From Poa pratensis (taxonomy: Eukaryota; Streptophyta; Magnoliopsida; Poales; Poaceae): DNA of 64,000 nucleotides. Of the stretch, positions 46,381 through 58,034 are shown one piece after another. The stretch spans positions 54,397,461-54,461,460 of the forward strand of contig CAMZMU010000059.1 of the NCBI GenBank assembly GCA_947311845.1, given 5' to 3'. Positions within the stretch are counted from its first letter, which is position 1. Each line of letters begins with the position of its first letter. The notes beneath the pieces were generated by a model. That model did not search any database. It had not been told where the DNA came from and saw nothing but the letters and a program-made list of their open reading frames with translations. The translations under genes were made by a program, and so were the position numbers.

Positions 46381-48775
46381 TGGGATGAAGCGTTCCTTAC
46401 GGCGTGCTATCTTATCAACCGTATGCCTACACCTGTGCTTAAAAATGAAACGCCTCTTTTTCGACTTCTCCAGGTCCAGCCAAACTATTCCTCTCTTCGC
46501 ATCTTTGGGTGCGCGTGTTGGCCCAGTCTTCGCAAATATAACTCCCACAAGTTAGATTTTCGCTCTAAGATGTGTGTCTTCCTCGGGTATAGCCCGATGC
46601 ACAAGGGGTATAAGTGCTTGGATAAATCCACGGGGCGTATCTATATTTCTCGTGACGTAGTCTTCGATGAAACAGTGTTCCCCTTTGCTACACCCGGAGT
46701 CTCTGTTGATGTGTCCACCTTAGAACAGTCCATTACTTTCCCTTCTAATGAACCGGTTACGAATACACCGATGCGAAATTATGACCTGACGTTTTTATCC
46801 ACTAATACTCCTGTGTCAGATGCTCTTTTTCCTCAGGAATCTTCGGTGCCCAACCGTGCTAGCGACGCCCCGCCAGCGTCGCCGATCGACGTCCCGCCAG
46901 CATCGCCGATCGACGTGCATGGTGTGGCCATGCACGACTCGCCGCTTCGTGCGGCCTCTGCATCGCCCGCACCCGGCCCATCTCCGTCCGGGGCCGGCCC
47001 AGTTCCCGCTGTCTCCAGCGTGGCTCCCGTCGCCCAGGCGTCGCCGGTGCAACAGGGGCAGCTCGTGCCGCCCTCTGCCGATCCATCGGCCGGCACCTTC
47101 AGCTGCTCCTCCGTCTGGAGTCAATGATCCTACGCACGCCATGGTAACACGTGCGCGCGACAACACCCGGAAGGAGAAGGTTTATACTGATGGGACAGTC
47201 CGTTATGATTCACATCGACGGGCGTTCTTTGCTGCACCAGTATCTCATCGGGAAGCATTGCAGGAGCCTGCCTGGTGTGCGGCTATGGCGGATGAGTTTG
47301 CTGCACTCACTCAGACCGGGACATGGACATTGGTTCCGCGACCCCCTGGCGTCAATATCGTTGGCAGTAAATGGATTTTTAAAACCAAGCATCGTCCTGA
47401 TGGCAGCATTGATAAACACAAGGCTCGTTTGGTAGCGCGCGGTTTCACCCAGCAGCATGGGATCGACTATGGTGATACATTCAGTCCGGTTGTGAAACCT
47501 GCGACTGTTCGTCTTGTGCTCTCACTTGCAGTTTCTCGCGGTTGGAGTCTTCGGCAAGTGGATGTTAGCAATGCATTCCTTCATGGGTTTTTGACTGAAG
47601 ATTCTATATGCAGCAGCCGCCAGGTTTTGAGGATGCCCGATATCCCTCGCATGTGTGCAAGCTCCATCGGTCTATCTATGGTCTGAAGCAGTCAGCACGC
47701 GCCTGGTATGCTCGTTTGAGTCAGCTTCTTTATCAGCTCGGTTTTTCTGCGTCGAAGGCCGATACATCTTGTTCCTTTTCTCTCGGGATGGCATTCAGAT
47801 TTATATGCTGGTTTATGTTGATGACATCGTCATTGCTGGCCCACCTCCGAGGCGGTCGATCGTTGGTACATGCTCTCGCAGCTGTGTTTCCCATTAAGTA
47901 TATGGGTAAGCTGGATTATTTCTTGGATTGGAAGCGTCTTACAATTCAGTGGGCATGACATTGACTCAGCGGAAATATACACTTGATCTTCTTCATAGAG
48001 TAAATATGGAGAATTGTAATTCTGCTCCCACTCCTTTGAGTACGTCAGAGAGGCTGGTCCGCGATACAGGTGCTGTACTTAGTACCGATGATGTCTTCCG
48101 GTACCGTAGCGTTGTTGGAGGCTTGCAGTACCTGACCCTTACTCGCCCAGATATTTCGTTTGCAGTGAATAAGGTGTGCCAGTATCTCTCCCAGCCCACT
48201 GAAACTCATTGGGAAGCAGTTAAGCGAATTTTGCGATATGTCAAAGGAACTCTCCAGGTTGGCTTGCAGATCCGGAGATCCTCATCATCAGTCATTAGCA
48301 TTTTTACTGATGCAAATTGGGCTGGCTGTGTGGATGATCGTCGCTCCACGAGTGGCTTTGCTTTGTTTGTTGGGCCTAACATCATTTCTTGGAGTTCTAA
48401 GAAACAGCCAACAGTCTCGAGATCTAGCACCGAGGCTGAGTACAAAGTCTTGGCAAATGGGGCTGCTGAAGCGATATGGGTTGATTCTCTTCTTAAAGAG
48501 CTTGGTGTAACTCAGCAGCGTCCTCCCATACTGTAGTGTGATAATCTTGGGGCTACATATCTGACGGCGAATTCAGTCTTCCATGCTCGTACGAAGCACA
48601 TTGAGATAGACTTCCATTTTGTGCGCGAACGGGTAGCAGCAGGTCTATTGGATGTCAGATTTATTTTCACTAATGATCAGCTGGCTGATGTGTTCACTAA
48701 ACCAGCCACTAGACAGATGTTAGACCGGTTTAAGACCAATCTCAACCTAGTTAGTAGAGGTTTAGATTGAGGGTG
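46381..48775 (+). pseudogene. Copia reverse transcriptase and RNase H region
   Basis: After the integrase tail (FRSKMCVFLGYSPMHKGYKC) and a Pro/Ser-rich linker comes the RT domain: [37 protein letters not shown] and the YVDD catalytic site at 47,814-47,825. RNase H follows with [20 protein letters not shown] and [19 protein letters not shown]. The frame shifts near 47,085, 47,600, 47,770, 47,850 and 47,930, and TAG at 48,534-48,536 replaces an expected Trp codon before the C-terminal [17 protein letters not shown]. Confidence 0.85.
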
Positions 48776-48777
48776 TG

Positions 48778-48906
48778 TGTTAAGTAGTCTAGCCTTTGTA
48801 TAAATCTGTTTATACGTGTATTGTACACATGTACTCTGATCCTTATATATAGTGGAAAGACGTGAGGGCTGTTCACCGCACGCAAATCCTAAAACCTCTT
48901 TTATCT
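48778..48906 (+). repeat. 3' LTR of the Copia element
   Basis: 129 bp, direct repeat of 44006-44134 with three differences. Confidence 0.9.
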
Positions 48907-49045
48907 AGTGTTGCGACATACCAAACACGCAGTCGGTTACTTCATGGAGCTAGGTGATGGACTACCTTATCCCTCCTCATATGCCCTCCGTTCTACACTC
49001 AATGTACAAGGTTGCCTCAAATTTCAAACTAAAAAAATAAAACTA

Positions 49046-49168
49046 CTACCTCCGATCCATATTAGTGGGCACAAATTTATCTAGATACACATGTATCTAG
49101 TCTAAATACTTAACTAGATACATATGAATTTAGACAAAGCTATGCCCACTAATATAGATCGGAGGGAG
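49046..49168. mobile_element. Stowaway MITE, 123 bp
   Basis: Ends CTACCTCCGATCCATATTAG and, inverted, CTCCCTCCGATCTATATTAG, with TA on both sides (49044-49045, 49169-49170). It lies just beyond the 3' end of the RWA gene. Confidence 0.9.
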
Positions 49169-49170
49169 TA

Positions 49171-49827
49171 GTTTTTTTTTTTTTGGGGAAATCATACATA
49201 CGTTAATACGTACAACAAGCATGACTGAAAGGTTCATTCCCAGTCCCACCACCCGATGCCAGCACGCATCCTTCCCCCGATCCAGGATCCTAGCCTCCAC
49301 TTCCAGCATGTTCAAGTGTAGTGTATCTGAAATAATTCGGAGGAGACAGACACCATTACAGGGTTCAAAAACTGTGTATGTTGCGTTGCATTACTATCTT
49401 CTTGTACAAGAGGAAGACGCTTTCCTTGTATGAAGTGTCTAGGACATGTTACAAAACAAGTGCAAGGCCAGAGAGAATTCAAAGTTCTTACACGGCTCAC
49501 AGCTCTTATACAACTCTAACTGTGTACAGGGTTTTCAGACAAAAAAGAATCAAATGTTGCATCTCTAAATCCACCTTCCAGCAATTTGATCCGCAATGTA
49601 TCAGTAGCTTCTTGGCGGGGTGCATTCTTTACCTTCTTCGTGGAATGCAAATACAACTGACTATTGCAACCTTCCACCCCGGTATCATGTACTCGGTAAA
49701 TCTACATCCATGGAAATGGAACTATTCACCTGGAATTACATGGACAAATAGGTTAAGGTTGGCCAGAGATACTAAAGGGGTGATTTGCGAAAACTGTCTT
49801 GAGTACAGTAGGGTTCCCAAGGTTTAC
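49171..49827 (-). other. 3' UTR/flank of the RWA gene
   Basis: Downstream of the RWA stop codon on the minus strand. No separate gene is supported. The short frames here have no domain resemblance. Confidence 0.4.
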
Positions 49828-52800
49828 CTATACAACGGGAATTTTCAGAAGAATAAGTGAGCAGCAGTACAGACATACAGAGATGGCAATCCCTGCTACA
49901 AAATTCTGGTACAGGCGATTGTTGTCTCTGCTGGGAATGAAGGCTGCTCTTAGCACGTTCGTGAGCTCGAATATTCGGTATGATAGCTGCAGCATTAAGC
50001 GTGGAATTAGTATATTGGATGGTTCAGTTTTCTAGAGTGAACCTGAGATTGATAAACTTACAAAAAGATAAATTGTTGTAGTAAGCATGAAGTTAAGCAT
50101 CGGGTAGTCTGGTATGAAAGACAGCAGCCATTTTGGCTGCCCATTTGGTACGCTAGACCTGTAAAAGAGAAAATAACCAGCACTGAGAAAGGATCGGACA
50201 AACTGTTTAGGAAAAAAATGGTGACAAATCCAACACGCGCTTCACGGTCAAAAGAAATGTATGTGCATTTTTTTCAAACACGGTCTAATCATTGGATTTT
50301 CAGCCCATGCTGCTTTCATGGATTCTAATCTCTTGGAAGGTACAAGCAGATGATTATAATGCGTAGCCTCAGTTACATAGTTGCTCCTAACAGTGGGAGA
50401 GTAAGCTCAGCAGGGATAGTTGCCATTTTGTCTAGTATTTACTGGAACTATCCAATCCAGACCGGAATATCAACTAACGGTTTCCTTGCCAGGAACTGGA
50501 CAGTAATTCCGAAACAAATAATGAACATATGCTGAAACAACTCCGTTCATACCTGAGCCATATGTGAATCTGTGAAATGTAAGTCTCCAGTGTAACCTTG
50601 CCAAGCCAACTATCAAATAAACAGATCGGAGTATTAGTAATGGAGAACACAACGGAATGGGAAGGCAAATGCCTCAACAGTCTATGTGAGGTGCTGCAAT
50701 GCTTACCCGAAAAGAGCCAAAGAGGCGCCCCTCAACTGTTGGGTGCAATTGCGCAGACAAATATATACACTGCGAGAATAAAGTGATATGTCAAAATGCA
50801 TGAATCATATTTCCGCATCATAACATACTGGTTATGTTACAATCTTTTTATACATACGTGATAGGAATCCATGACGTGTAGGGATGGTACTTGTTGTACG
50901 TAATTTTGTCCAGCTTGTAGATATATTCATACCATAGATAACCAGCCTAAATGAATAGAAGTCTAGTCAGTAAAACAACCAAGCTGGCCGATATAAATAG
51001 TGAGTTAGTGCATTTGTATGAGATGGTCATGTGACTTACCATGACCGAAACCGTCACAATGGTACCCTTGATCGACAACCTAACCTTAGTCTCTGATTCT
51101 TCCAGCTTCTCCAGCCATCTTTCCACCTGTTTAGTATTGAAGGTTCTATACTAGATTAATTTCCAATAAACAAAAGGAACAAATATACATAAGATAATAA
51201 CATCTACTAAGTCTGTGTCATCATCCCTCTTTGTATCAGGACAGACTCTAGGATTAAGAGACCAGAGGGTAACTGCATGAAAAGAACTTAAAAGATCTCC
51301 TACTCATGCATGCATAATGAAAGGAGGGACGTACATATCCATATCTGAAAAACTTACATTAGGGTGGAAGTAAGCATAAATCATTCCAATAATCCATATG
51401 TACCGATCGAGCCCAGATCGGAAATGCCACTCATGCAATAAGGGTAAGTGTGACTTAGAAGGCTCTGGATCTTTATAGCCTAATTGGACAGAAAAGACAA
51501 AGATATTCAATCCTGATCCATGAATGAGAAGAAGAATTCCACACAAAGCTATATGGATAACTCACCAAGCAGAAACGTAAAGGGGGCCCACAAAATCTCA
51601 AAGACCCCAGGGACTTCCCATATCAAAATGACACTCAAGAAGCAACAAGCAATCTTAATAGCCATAACTGATGGTATCTCATTATACTTGTTAAACAGAC
51701 CAAGTGATCCGTACACCATAAGCGTAAATAAGGTGTGCATTGGGCAGATATAGTATAGCATAAAATCATTGTCAAGGACAATGCAACAGAAGGCCACAAA
51801 GAAATTTAGCCTCCACATCATCTGCATTAAAAGGCACTCTTTGGTCATTAGCGTTTTAAGAATCAAGGAGAATAAAATTTATCATAAGCAGGAGAGATAA
51901 AGGTTGAGGTAGACTTGGCACCTGAGCAAATCTTGCAATGCTAAAATCTTTCTTGATATAATAGTACGAGAAATTCCCAAATCCGGTCATCCATACATAG
52001 CAAGCAATGAAAACACGAATTGCATTGTATATTTCTGATGCACCGAAATAGTGGTACATCAGAAATAAGACCTGGAAAGGCAGATTAAATTATTAGATAT
52101 TTTGAACATACTTACAGCCAGAATACAACAAATAAAACCTGCATAGGAAAACAACAACCGAGAAGGTACTGCAATAATTGTATATCTTCGTGGTGTAAAT
52201 TTGCCATAATATACATGAGAAAAAAAAACTATCATGAAAACAGTTAGCATATGGAGTAACTCATGGATGATGACTCGAACGGCTTTTTTAAATTTAATGC
52301 ATAGTAAAACCCGTTAGCTTGGTCTTTTGTCTACTCTTGCAATCTAAGAGAAGCAGACTAGGAAGTAGAAAAGGCACTAAAATGAATGTGCTATGTACAT
52401 AAAGCATGGAAGAAATTTCACTAAATGAACATTAAAGATATGCTTTTGTGTATCATGTGGCAAACTGAAAGGATCAATGGCCAACTCCAACAAGTGCATT
52501 AAGAATTTTATCACCTAGTCTCTCAATATCTCCAGTCATAGATATGACCAAAATCAAATTTACCAGAAGAACTAAAGGGGTGAAGACACATCACTAACCT
52601 GCATCCAACCTTTCCATTCCTCAGTTTGGTGACGATTAAGATAGAGTATGGACTTTCCAGAAAATGCTGATTTCTCCTGGTGCTTCTTTAGTGAAGTAAG
52701 TGCCGATGCTATGATGAGAAGAATGTATAGAAACAGAAACAGGTCGCGGTTGTAGTTCTGTCAACAAAAATAGGACAAAGATTATCATAAGCAAAAGTGA

Positions 52801-55800
52801 ACCATAGACATGATGAGCATATAGATGTTTAGTTTGGCGTAATTCAGGTTTATCCTTAAATAGTTTGCTTATTACGTCAGCACAAACACCACAAACAGTT
52901 AGCTGACAGACCCAACTTACAAATGTTGCAAGTACAAGCCACCATCTATGCGATGGACAGCTTAAGCTTGTCAGATATGCCTACTAAATATGTCACCTGC
53001 TTTGTGTTGGCTCACTGCAAGAATTACGAGTCGACGAGTCGACGAGTCGATCTGGAGTAGCGACTAGTAGACTAGTCGTGACTAATCATGACTCATGTTG
53101 ACTAGTCGACATGAGTATACAGTAATATTTGCTATAAAATATCATATTATATTACTTATACTAGTATAATACAAGCACTAATATGTGCAAATAAAGTGCT
53201 GGGGACAGGGGAGTGGGTGAAAACCTGGGCAATTCCAGGGAAATATGACATGTGGGGCATGAGTCAAAGCAATATTGGAAAAATATATGACATGTGGGGC
53301 CTTTTTTTTAGTCGATCGACTGAACATGTGCGACTAGTCAAGATAAGTCGACTAGTCGATCGAGTCGAGCGACTCTCCCAACTAGTCGAGTCGACAGTCC
53401 GAGTCGACCTCCAGGTAGCGACTCGTCGACTAGTCGAACGACTCGTAATCCATGGCTCACTGACTCTAGCTTAATTTGGAGAAACATCTAAATTCAAGCT
53501 AAGGCAGAAATGTCATTATAGCTTGGAGGTACTAATTGCTGAAAGAACAGCGAGGAAACGAGTCATGGTAGATCGTGAAACCAGAAGCAACAAGGATGAT
53601 CCCCCGAGATATGAAACATGTTGGTATTACTATTTTAACTTAAACAATCGATACCTGCTACAGTTTTATCTACTGTACGATACAACATTCAAAATGACTA
53701 CAGTAAGAAAAAGAGCAACCTAGTTACCTTCTTGCTTTCTGCAAATATGTTTGTCCGGTCACAAATGTAATAATAAACTAGAACAACGCCAACCTCAGCC
53801 CTGCAAGATGGTTAGTGGGTGCACAAGTGTCAGTAGACAACCTCTTAGCACGAAAAATAGAGTGGAAGAAAGAAATCCTGCAGGATCTTACATGGCTCTC
53901 AGTACAGCACGGTGTTCAAGCAGAAAAGACTCATCCATTGTTATAAACCTGCAACCAGAACGTCGTCATATGACATAAGTAATCATCATCTGCATGTGTC
54001 GTGAATTTATAATCCTAAAATATGTGTATGGTATTGTTTATTCGGATTTACCGTATTAAATTTGCTTTTGTAGACACATTCCGGAACTTTGCCGATGGTG
54101 ATTTCAACTGGCCTCCTTCAATTAATATAGCCTTCTCGTCTTCCTTCGAAGTTTCATTCTCCAAAGTAGCATCTGAGTGACTGCAGATGACAAAAATGAT
54201 GGATGAATCAGACAAAGTCAGGACAGTAGTTGTTAACTTCTTAACAAAGCAACTGCTGCGGTCTGCCAGTTATAAACATGGAACTCCGGTAACAGGGTAG
54301 GATTATTTGAAGCAACAGTGTAGAGTGGCAGTGAATATATATACTTCATGACAGCTCCTCGGATCTAAGTTCAAAAGGTAACCCAAACTAGAGATTTCTG
54401 CTAAGAAATCTTACACTTTCCCATGCAACGAAGATTTCCGGTATTCCAGGATCTCCGAATATATCCATGCAATGAGGACCGGAAAAAGACCAAGCAAAAA
54501 CGACACCTGCAAGAAAGGAGAACACCGTGTTACATAAGTCCATGCCAGCATATGAAAATGAGCTCAGTGAGCAACGAGTTCATCCAAATAAAAGCATGAT
54601 AAAACTTGGTAAAGCCAAGTCTGTGCTTCACACTCGCAGTCAGTCCACAGAATTTGGCGTTTTCTTCAGAGAGATTAGTTGCTATATCTAAGCAAAATGG
54701 ATCGGTACGATCGTTCGGCGGAATGTTTTCTCCGATGGTTTCACCAGCTAAGATCAGGGAAGCTTCTTTCATACCATTTTAGTATCCCAGATCAGGTGCT
54801 CAATTCTACAATTTTCTTAACACATTTTGTCGATTTTCATCACCGTTTCATGCATAATCAAGGGAAAACACTAACCGGAACAATTAACAGAGACCGTAGA
54901 CACATTATCAAATGTTAGGAACAATCACCTTGATCCCACTCAAAACCTTTACTGCACCAACAGAACACTTGTGGCTCAATCTCACGTGACATGTGAAACT
55001 AAGTTAACAGAGAGTTACACCTCCGGGCAGGGAATAGGGAGGGCACCAAACCACCAAATTGGGTAGGTAAGGGCTCATGTGACTCACAGGAACAAGACAT
55101 CTTCGCACGCACCGAATTCAATTCCCCCTGGGACCCTGGAGCTACCTTAAACCATGGCAATAAACTCGTGACCGAGTTTGCTCAGCAGCCAGCACGCGGC
55201 GCTCTGCTCTAGTACAGCAAACTCCGCTACATTTTGCTGGCCAAGTTTGCCCTGCACAGCAGGAACTCAACCTGTTCTTGGAATCGCAGTTGGTGCTTAT
55301 GCACCCAGCAGCTCCCATAGTAACACCAAACAAGCGAAAAATCAAGCAACGAAACAGCTCAACTCCTAGATGATATCACCAAAGGCGCGAAACAAAAAAC
55401 GAGACGGAGAATTGGACGAGCGGCGGAGCTAATTAAGGCAGGGGAATCATTGCAAAAGTCCATGACAGCATTCAAAAGTTAGCTCGAGAGCAATTAGCTC
55501 ATACAAACCAAAGCAAAAACTAGGAAAAGCGAAGTCTGCAATTGCTTGGCTTCAACGATGTAAGTCACACTCGCAGTCAAACTCCCCTGGATTTTTTGTT
55601 TTCTACAGAGAGATTGTCTGGTATGTCCAAGCACGTTGGGTTTGGTATGGTGGCGTGCTTTCTCTAATGGTTTTCACAATCACCAGAGTGCATCAGAAAA
55701 CCACCCTTTACTCCATTTTAGCATCACAGATCAAGATCTCAACTCTACATTGCTATTCGAAAAATCTAGGGGTAGTCAACAATGACCTTCATCCCACTCA

Positions 55801-56375
55801 AACCATTACCGCCCCAACAGAACACTGCAGCCCAGATTTCAAGTGTCACGTGAAACTAAACTTCGAGCAGGGAAGGGCGGGAGAGGAGGGGACAGAAGGC
55901 CACCAGACCACCAAACTCGTTAGGTGACACGAGCGTCATGTGACAGGGACAACACAGCCTTCGTCGGTGGCGTGGCACTGAATTCAATGTCTGCCGGGAA
56001 CCCAGGAGGGAGCTACCTTAAACAGTGCATTAAACTCTTGACCGGGTTTGCTCAGCAGTGTGCACGCGGCGCTCGGCTGCAGTTCAGAACTAGACGCAAA
56101 TTGACGCCGCTACGTTTTGCTGACCAAAATTTGCTCCGCGCCGCGCGGGCAGGAACTCAGCACACTGTTCTCAGCTGGTGCTTACACAGGAAGCTGCTCC
56201 AAGAGACGACGTCGAGCCAGCAAAATCGAGTGAAGAAAGAGCTAAAGTCCTAGACGATCTCACCCACCGTCGGAGCACAGCAGCAAACGGGACGGGTAAT
56301 TCGACGAGCAGAGGAGGTGATTGAGTTGGGGGAATGAGTCACCTGGCCGGGCGTGACGGGGCCGAAGACCTCCAT
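49828..56375 (-). CDS. RWA: REDUCED WALL ACETYLATION protein (Cas1p-type 10-TM acyltransferase)
   Basis: Fifteen minus-strand exons with GT/AG borders and consistent phases: 56375-56343, 54506-54415, 54180-54052, 53948-53892, 53800-53728, 52757-52599, 52071-51922, 51821-51566, 51479-51358, 51126-51040, 50946-50858, 50769-50707, 50609-50553, 50158-50062, 49986-49828. Total 1623 nt, 540 residues, the normal family length. Signposts in order: [11 protein letters not shown] start, [108 protein letters not shown] and [17 protein letters not shown] proteins are multi-span Golgi membrane proteins needed for O-acetylation of xylan, xyloglucan and pectin, probably by supplying acetyl groups to TBL transferases. 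All exons read without a frame break. Which RWA paralogue it is cannot be told from the sequence alone. Confidence 0.95.
53018..53454. mobile_element. hAT-type foldback MITE in an RWA intron
   Basis: Ends CAAGAATTACGAGTCG and, inverted, CATGGATTACGAGTCG, with dense GACTAGTCGA-type palindromes inside. A perfect 8-bp duplication GCTCACTG flanks it (53010-53017 and 53455-53462). It sits in the intron between exons 52757-52599 and 53800-53728, clear of splice sites. The 8-bp duplication favours hAT. Confidence 0.8.
54536..56342. repeat. Tandem duplication inside RWA intron 1
   Basis: Two diverged direct copies of about 0.9 kb (about 54,536-55,450 and 55,451-56,342) fill most of intron 1. Shared blocks include ACACTCGCAGTCA, GATCCCACTCAAA/CATCCCACTCAAA with CCAACAGAACAC, and GAGCTACCTTAAAC with GTTTGCTCAGCAG and GCACGCGGCGCTC. 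The second copy stops at exon 1. Neither copy carries an extra exon. Confidence 0.8.
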
Positions 56376-56547
56376 CCCGGGCGCGCGCGAGATCCCTATC
56401 CCGGCACCAGCAGCACCGACGAGTCAGATCCGTAGCGGGCCTCCGTCCCAGGTCAGCAGGCCATGGCGCGCGGTGGAGCGGGAGAGGTCAGAGAGAAGCG
56501 AGCGACGGGGTCGCGGGCGAGTGGGGAGGGAGGCTAGGTGATGGGGA

Positions 56548-56561
56548 CGGGGCTTATATAT
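56548..56561 (-). promoter_or_regulatory. TATA box of the RWA gene
   Basis: On the minus strand it reads GATATATAAGCCCC, about 175 bases upstream of the RWA ATG. The intervening leader is CT-rich, as is common in plant 5' UTRs. Confidence 0.6.
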
Positions 56562-56599
56562 CTGCAATGGCGGGAGGGTGAAGGAATTGGGAGCGAGGG

Positions 56600-58034
56600 A
56601 GGGAGGAGGAGATCTGAAGCAAGCGCGGCGCGGTGGCTGGTCGCGGTCGGGAAGGAAGGAAATGATGGGGAAAAGGGGCAGGAGGTTGGTCGACGACGGA
56701 CGGGATGGTGGGTGGTTGCGGTTTGGTGCCTCCATTTTTCTCTCTGCTTTTATATACGTACTCCCAAGTTTATTTATTGTTGTCAGTTCGATTTACTCCG
56801 TCGTGTGCTCGCGCTCCTTGTGACCTTCTTCTCCATGATGATCACTTGTCCATCCGACGATTTGTCATGTTAGTTTTTCGTCGAAAGTGCCAATAGATGG
56901 TGATGTAGTTCTTCTTTACGAATTTTGAAGAGATCGCGGTACAACTTCTCGGTAATTAAGTAGTGATGAAAGGTACAGGGATGATGGATCAGGGGCGGAA
57001 CTTAGTTGTGGTCAAGGTGTACCATGTATATGAGAAAAACATAAGATTGGCCCCCTTAGCTCTCATTTAATTTCTTTTGGCTCCCTCTATTGTTTTGGAG
57101 AAACTCCGCTACTAGTTATGGAGAAGGCAATTTACCGGGCAATCGAACCTGCGAACCACTTTGCGTGGAGAGAGACACACACATTCTTGCTAGATGCATG
57201 TTCATAGTCATGTCTATTCTTGGAGCAACTTTGTAAACAGATTCCATGACATCGACCCATACAGAGAGTGAAAGCTGGAACAGGGGTGGAACCCTTATAT
57301 GATAAATAGATGACAAGGTCGACATTTTTGCAACGAATCAATAGAATATACTTCTCTTTCGAAAGAAAAGGAAATAAGCAAAGAGTATACCCTTTCACCC
57401 TCGTCACTTACACCACCAGCATTCCCTTCTTATTTTGGGAGCACGACCCTCATGTGCTTGGGCTCAACAGAACGTTGTGTCGGCAGGATCAAGAGGAGAA
57501 AATTATTCAGAAAGTGCTTTATGGTGCACCAAAGGGCAATAATAATGGATTTTTCTGGTGCGGGGATGTACGTCGTGTTTGGTGGTGGTGGTACTACGAG
57601 GAATGATGCTGTCAGTCAGGAGAGTAGTATCATGTTTGCTCTTCTGTGAGAAAGGGGTCGCAGCAGGTCGGTTTGGGCCTGGATCCAACTAACGGATGGT
57701 GCGAGGCGAAACCGACCGTATGTTGTCGGCTACTCGGCTCCAGGTTTTTGTAGTATGGGGTTTCAAAGTCCACGCTTTTACCTTTTTTTTTAGGGAAGTC
57801 CACACTTTTACTAAGAGCGGTCGACCTTTTCTGGCCCAATAGATAGAGCAGCCCGTCAGGGGCCTGGAACTTGGACCGACGTCCCAGTCCACGAGCTTCG
57901 AATGATGGTACTCTTCTCCTCTCCTTGCAAAAAAGAATAAAACTTGTAGTTGTAGCCTCGACATAAGGTGCCTCGTGCATAGACGTGCACCGAAGCCACT
58001 GCCGATGCTCAGTATTACTATTACTATTATTACT
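56600..58034. other. RWA upstream flank; no gene seen
   Basis: Frames here are shadows or low-complexity. The right end is a (TTACTA)n-type microsatellite (about 58,012-58,040) leading into the tandem array. Confidence 0.4.

Larger units (their letters stand above)
44006..48906 (+). mobile_element. Ty1/Copia LTR retrotransposon, 4.9 kb, full structure
   Basis: Two 129-bp LTRs bound an internal region with domains in the order gag, protease, integrase, RT, RNase H, which defines Copia (integrase before RT). The target duplication is GGTGT (44001-44005) and AGTGT (48907-48911), four of five bases matching. The LTRs differ at three positions that I can see, suggesting a fairly recent insertion. 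The polyprotein is broken by many one-base losses and one TAG stop, so this copy is not autonomous as sequenced. Confidence 0.92.
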
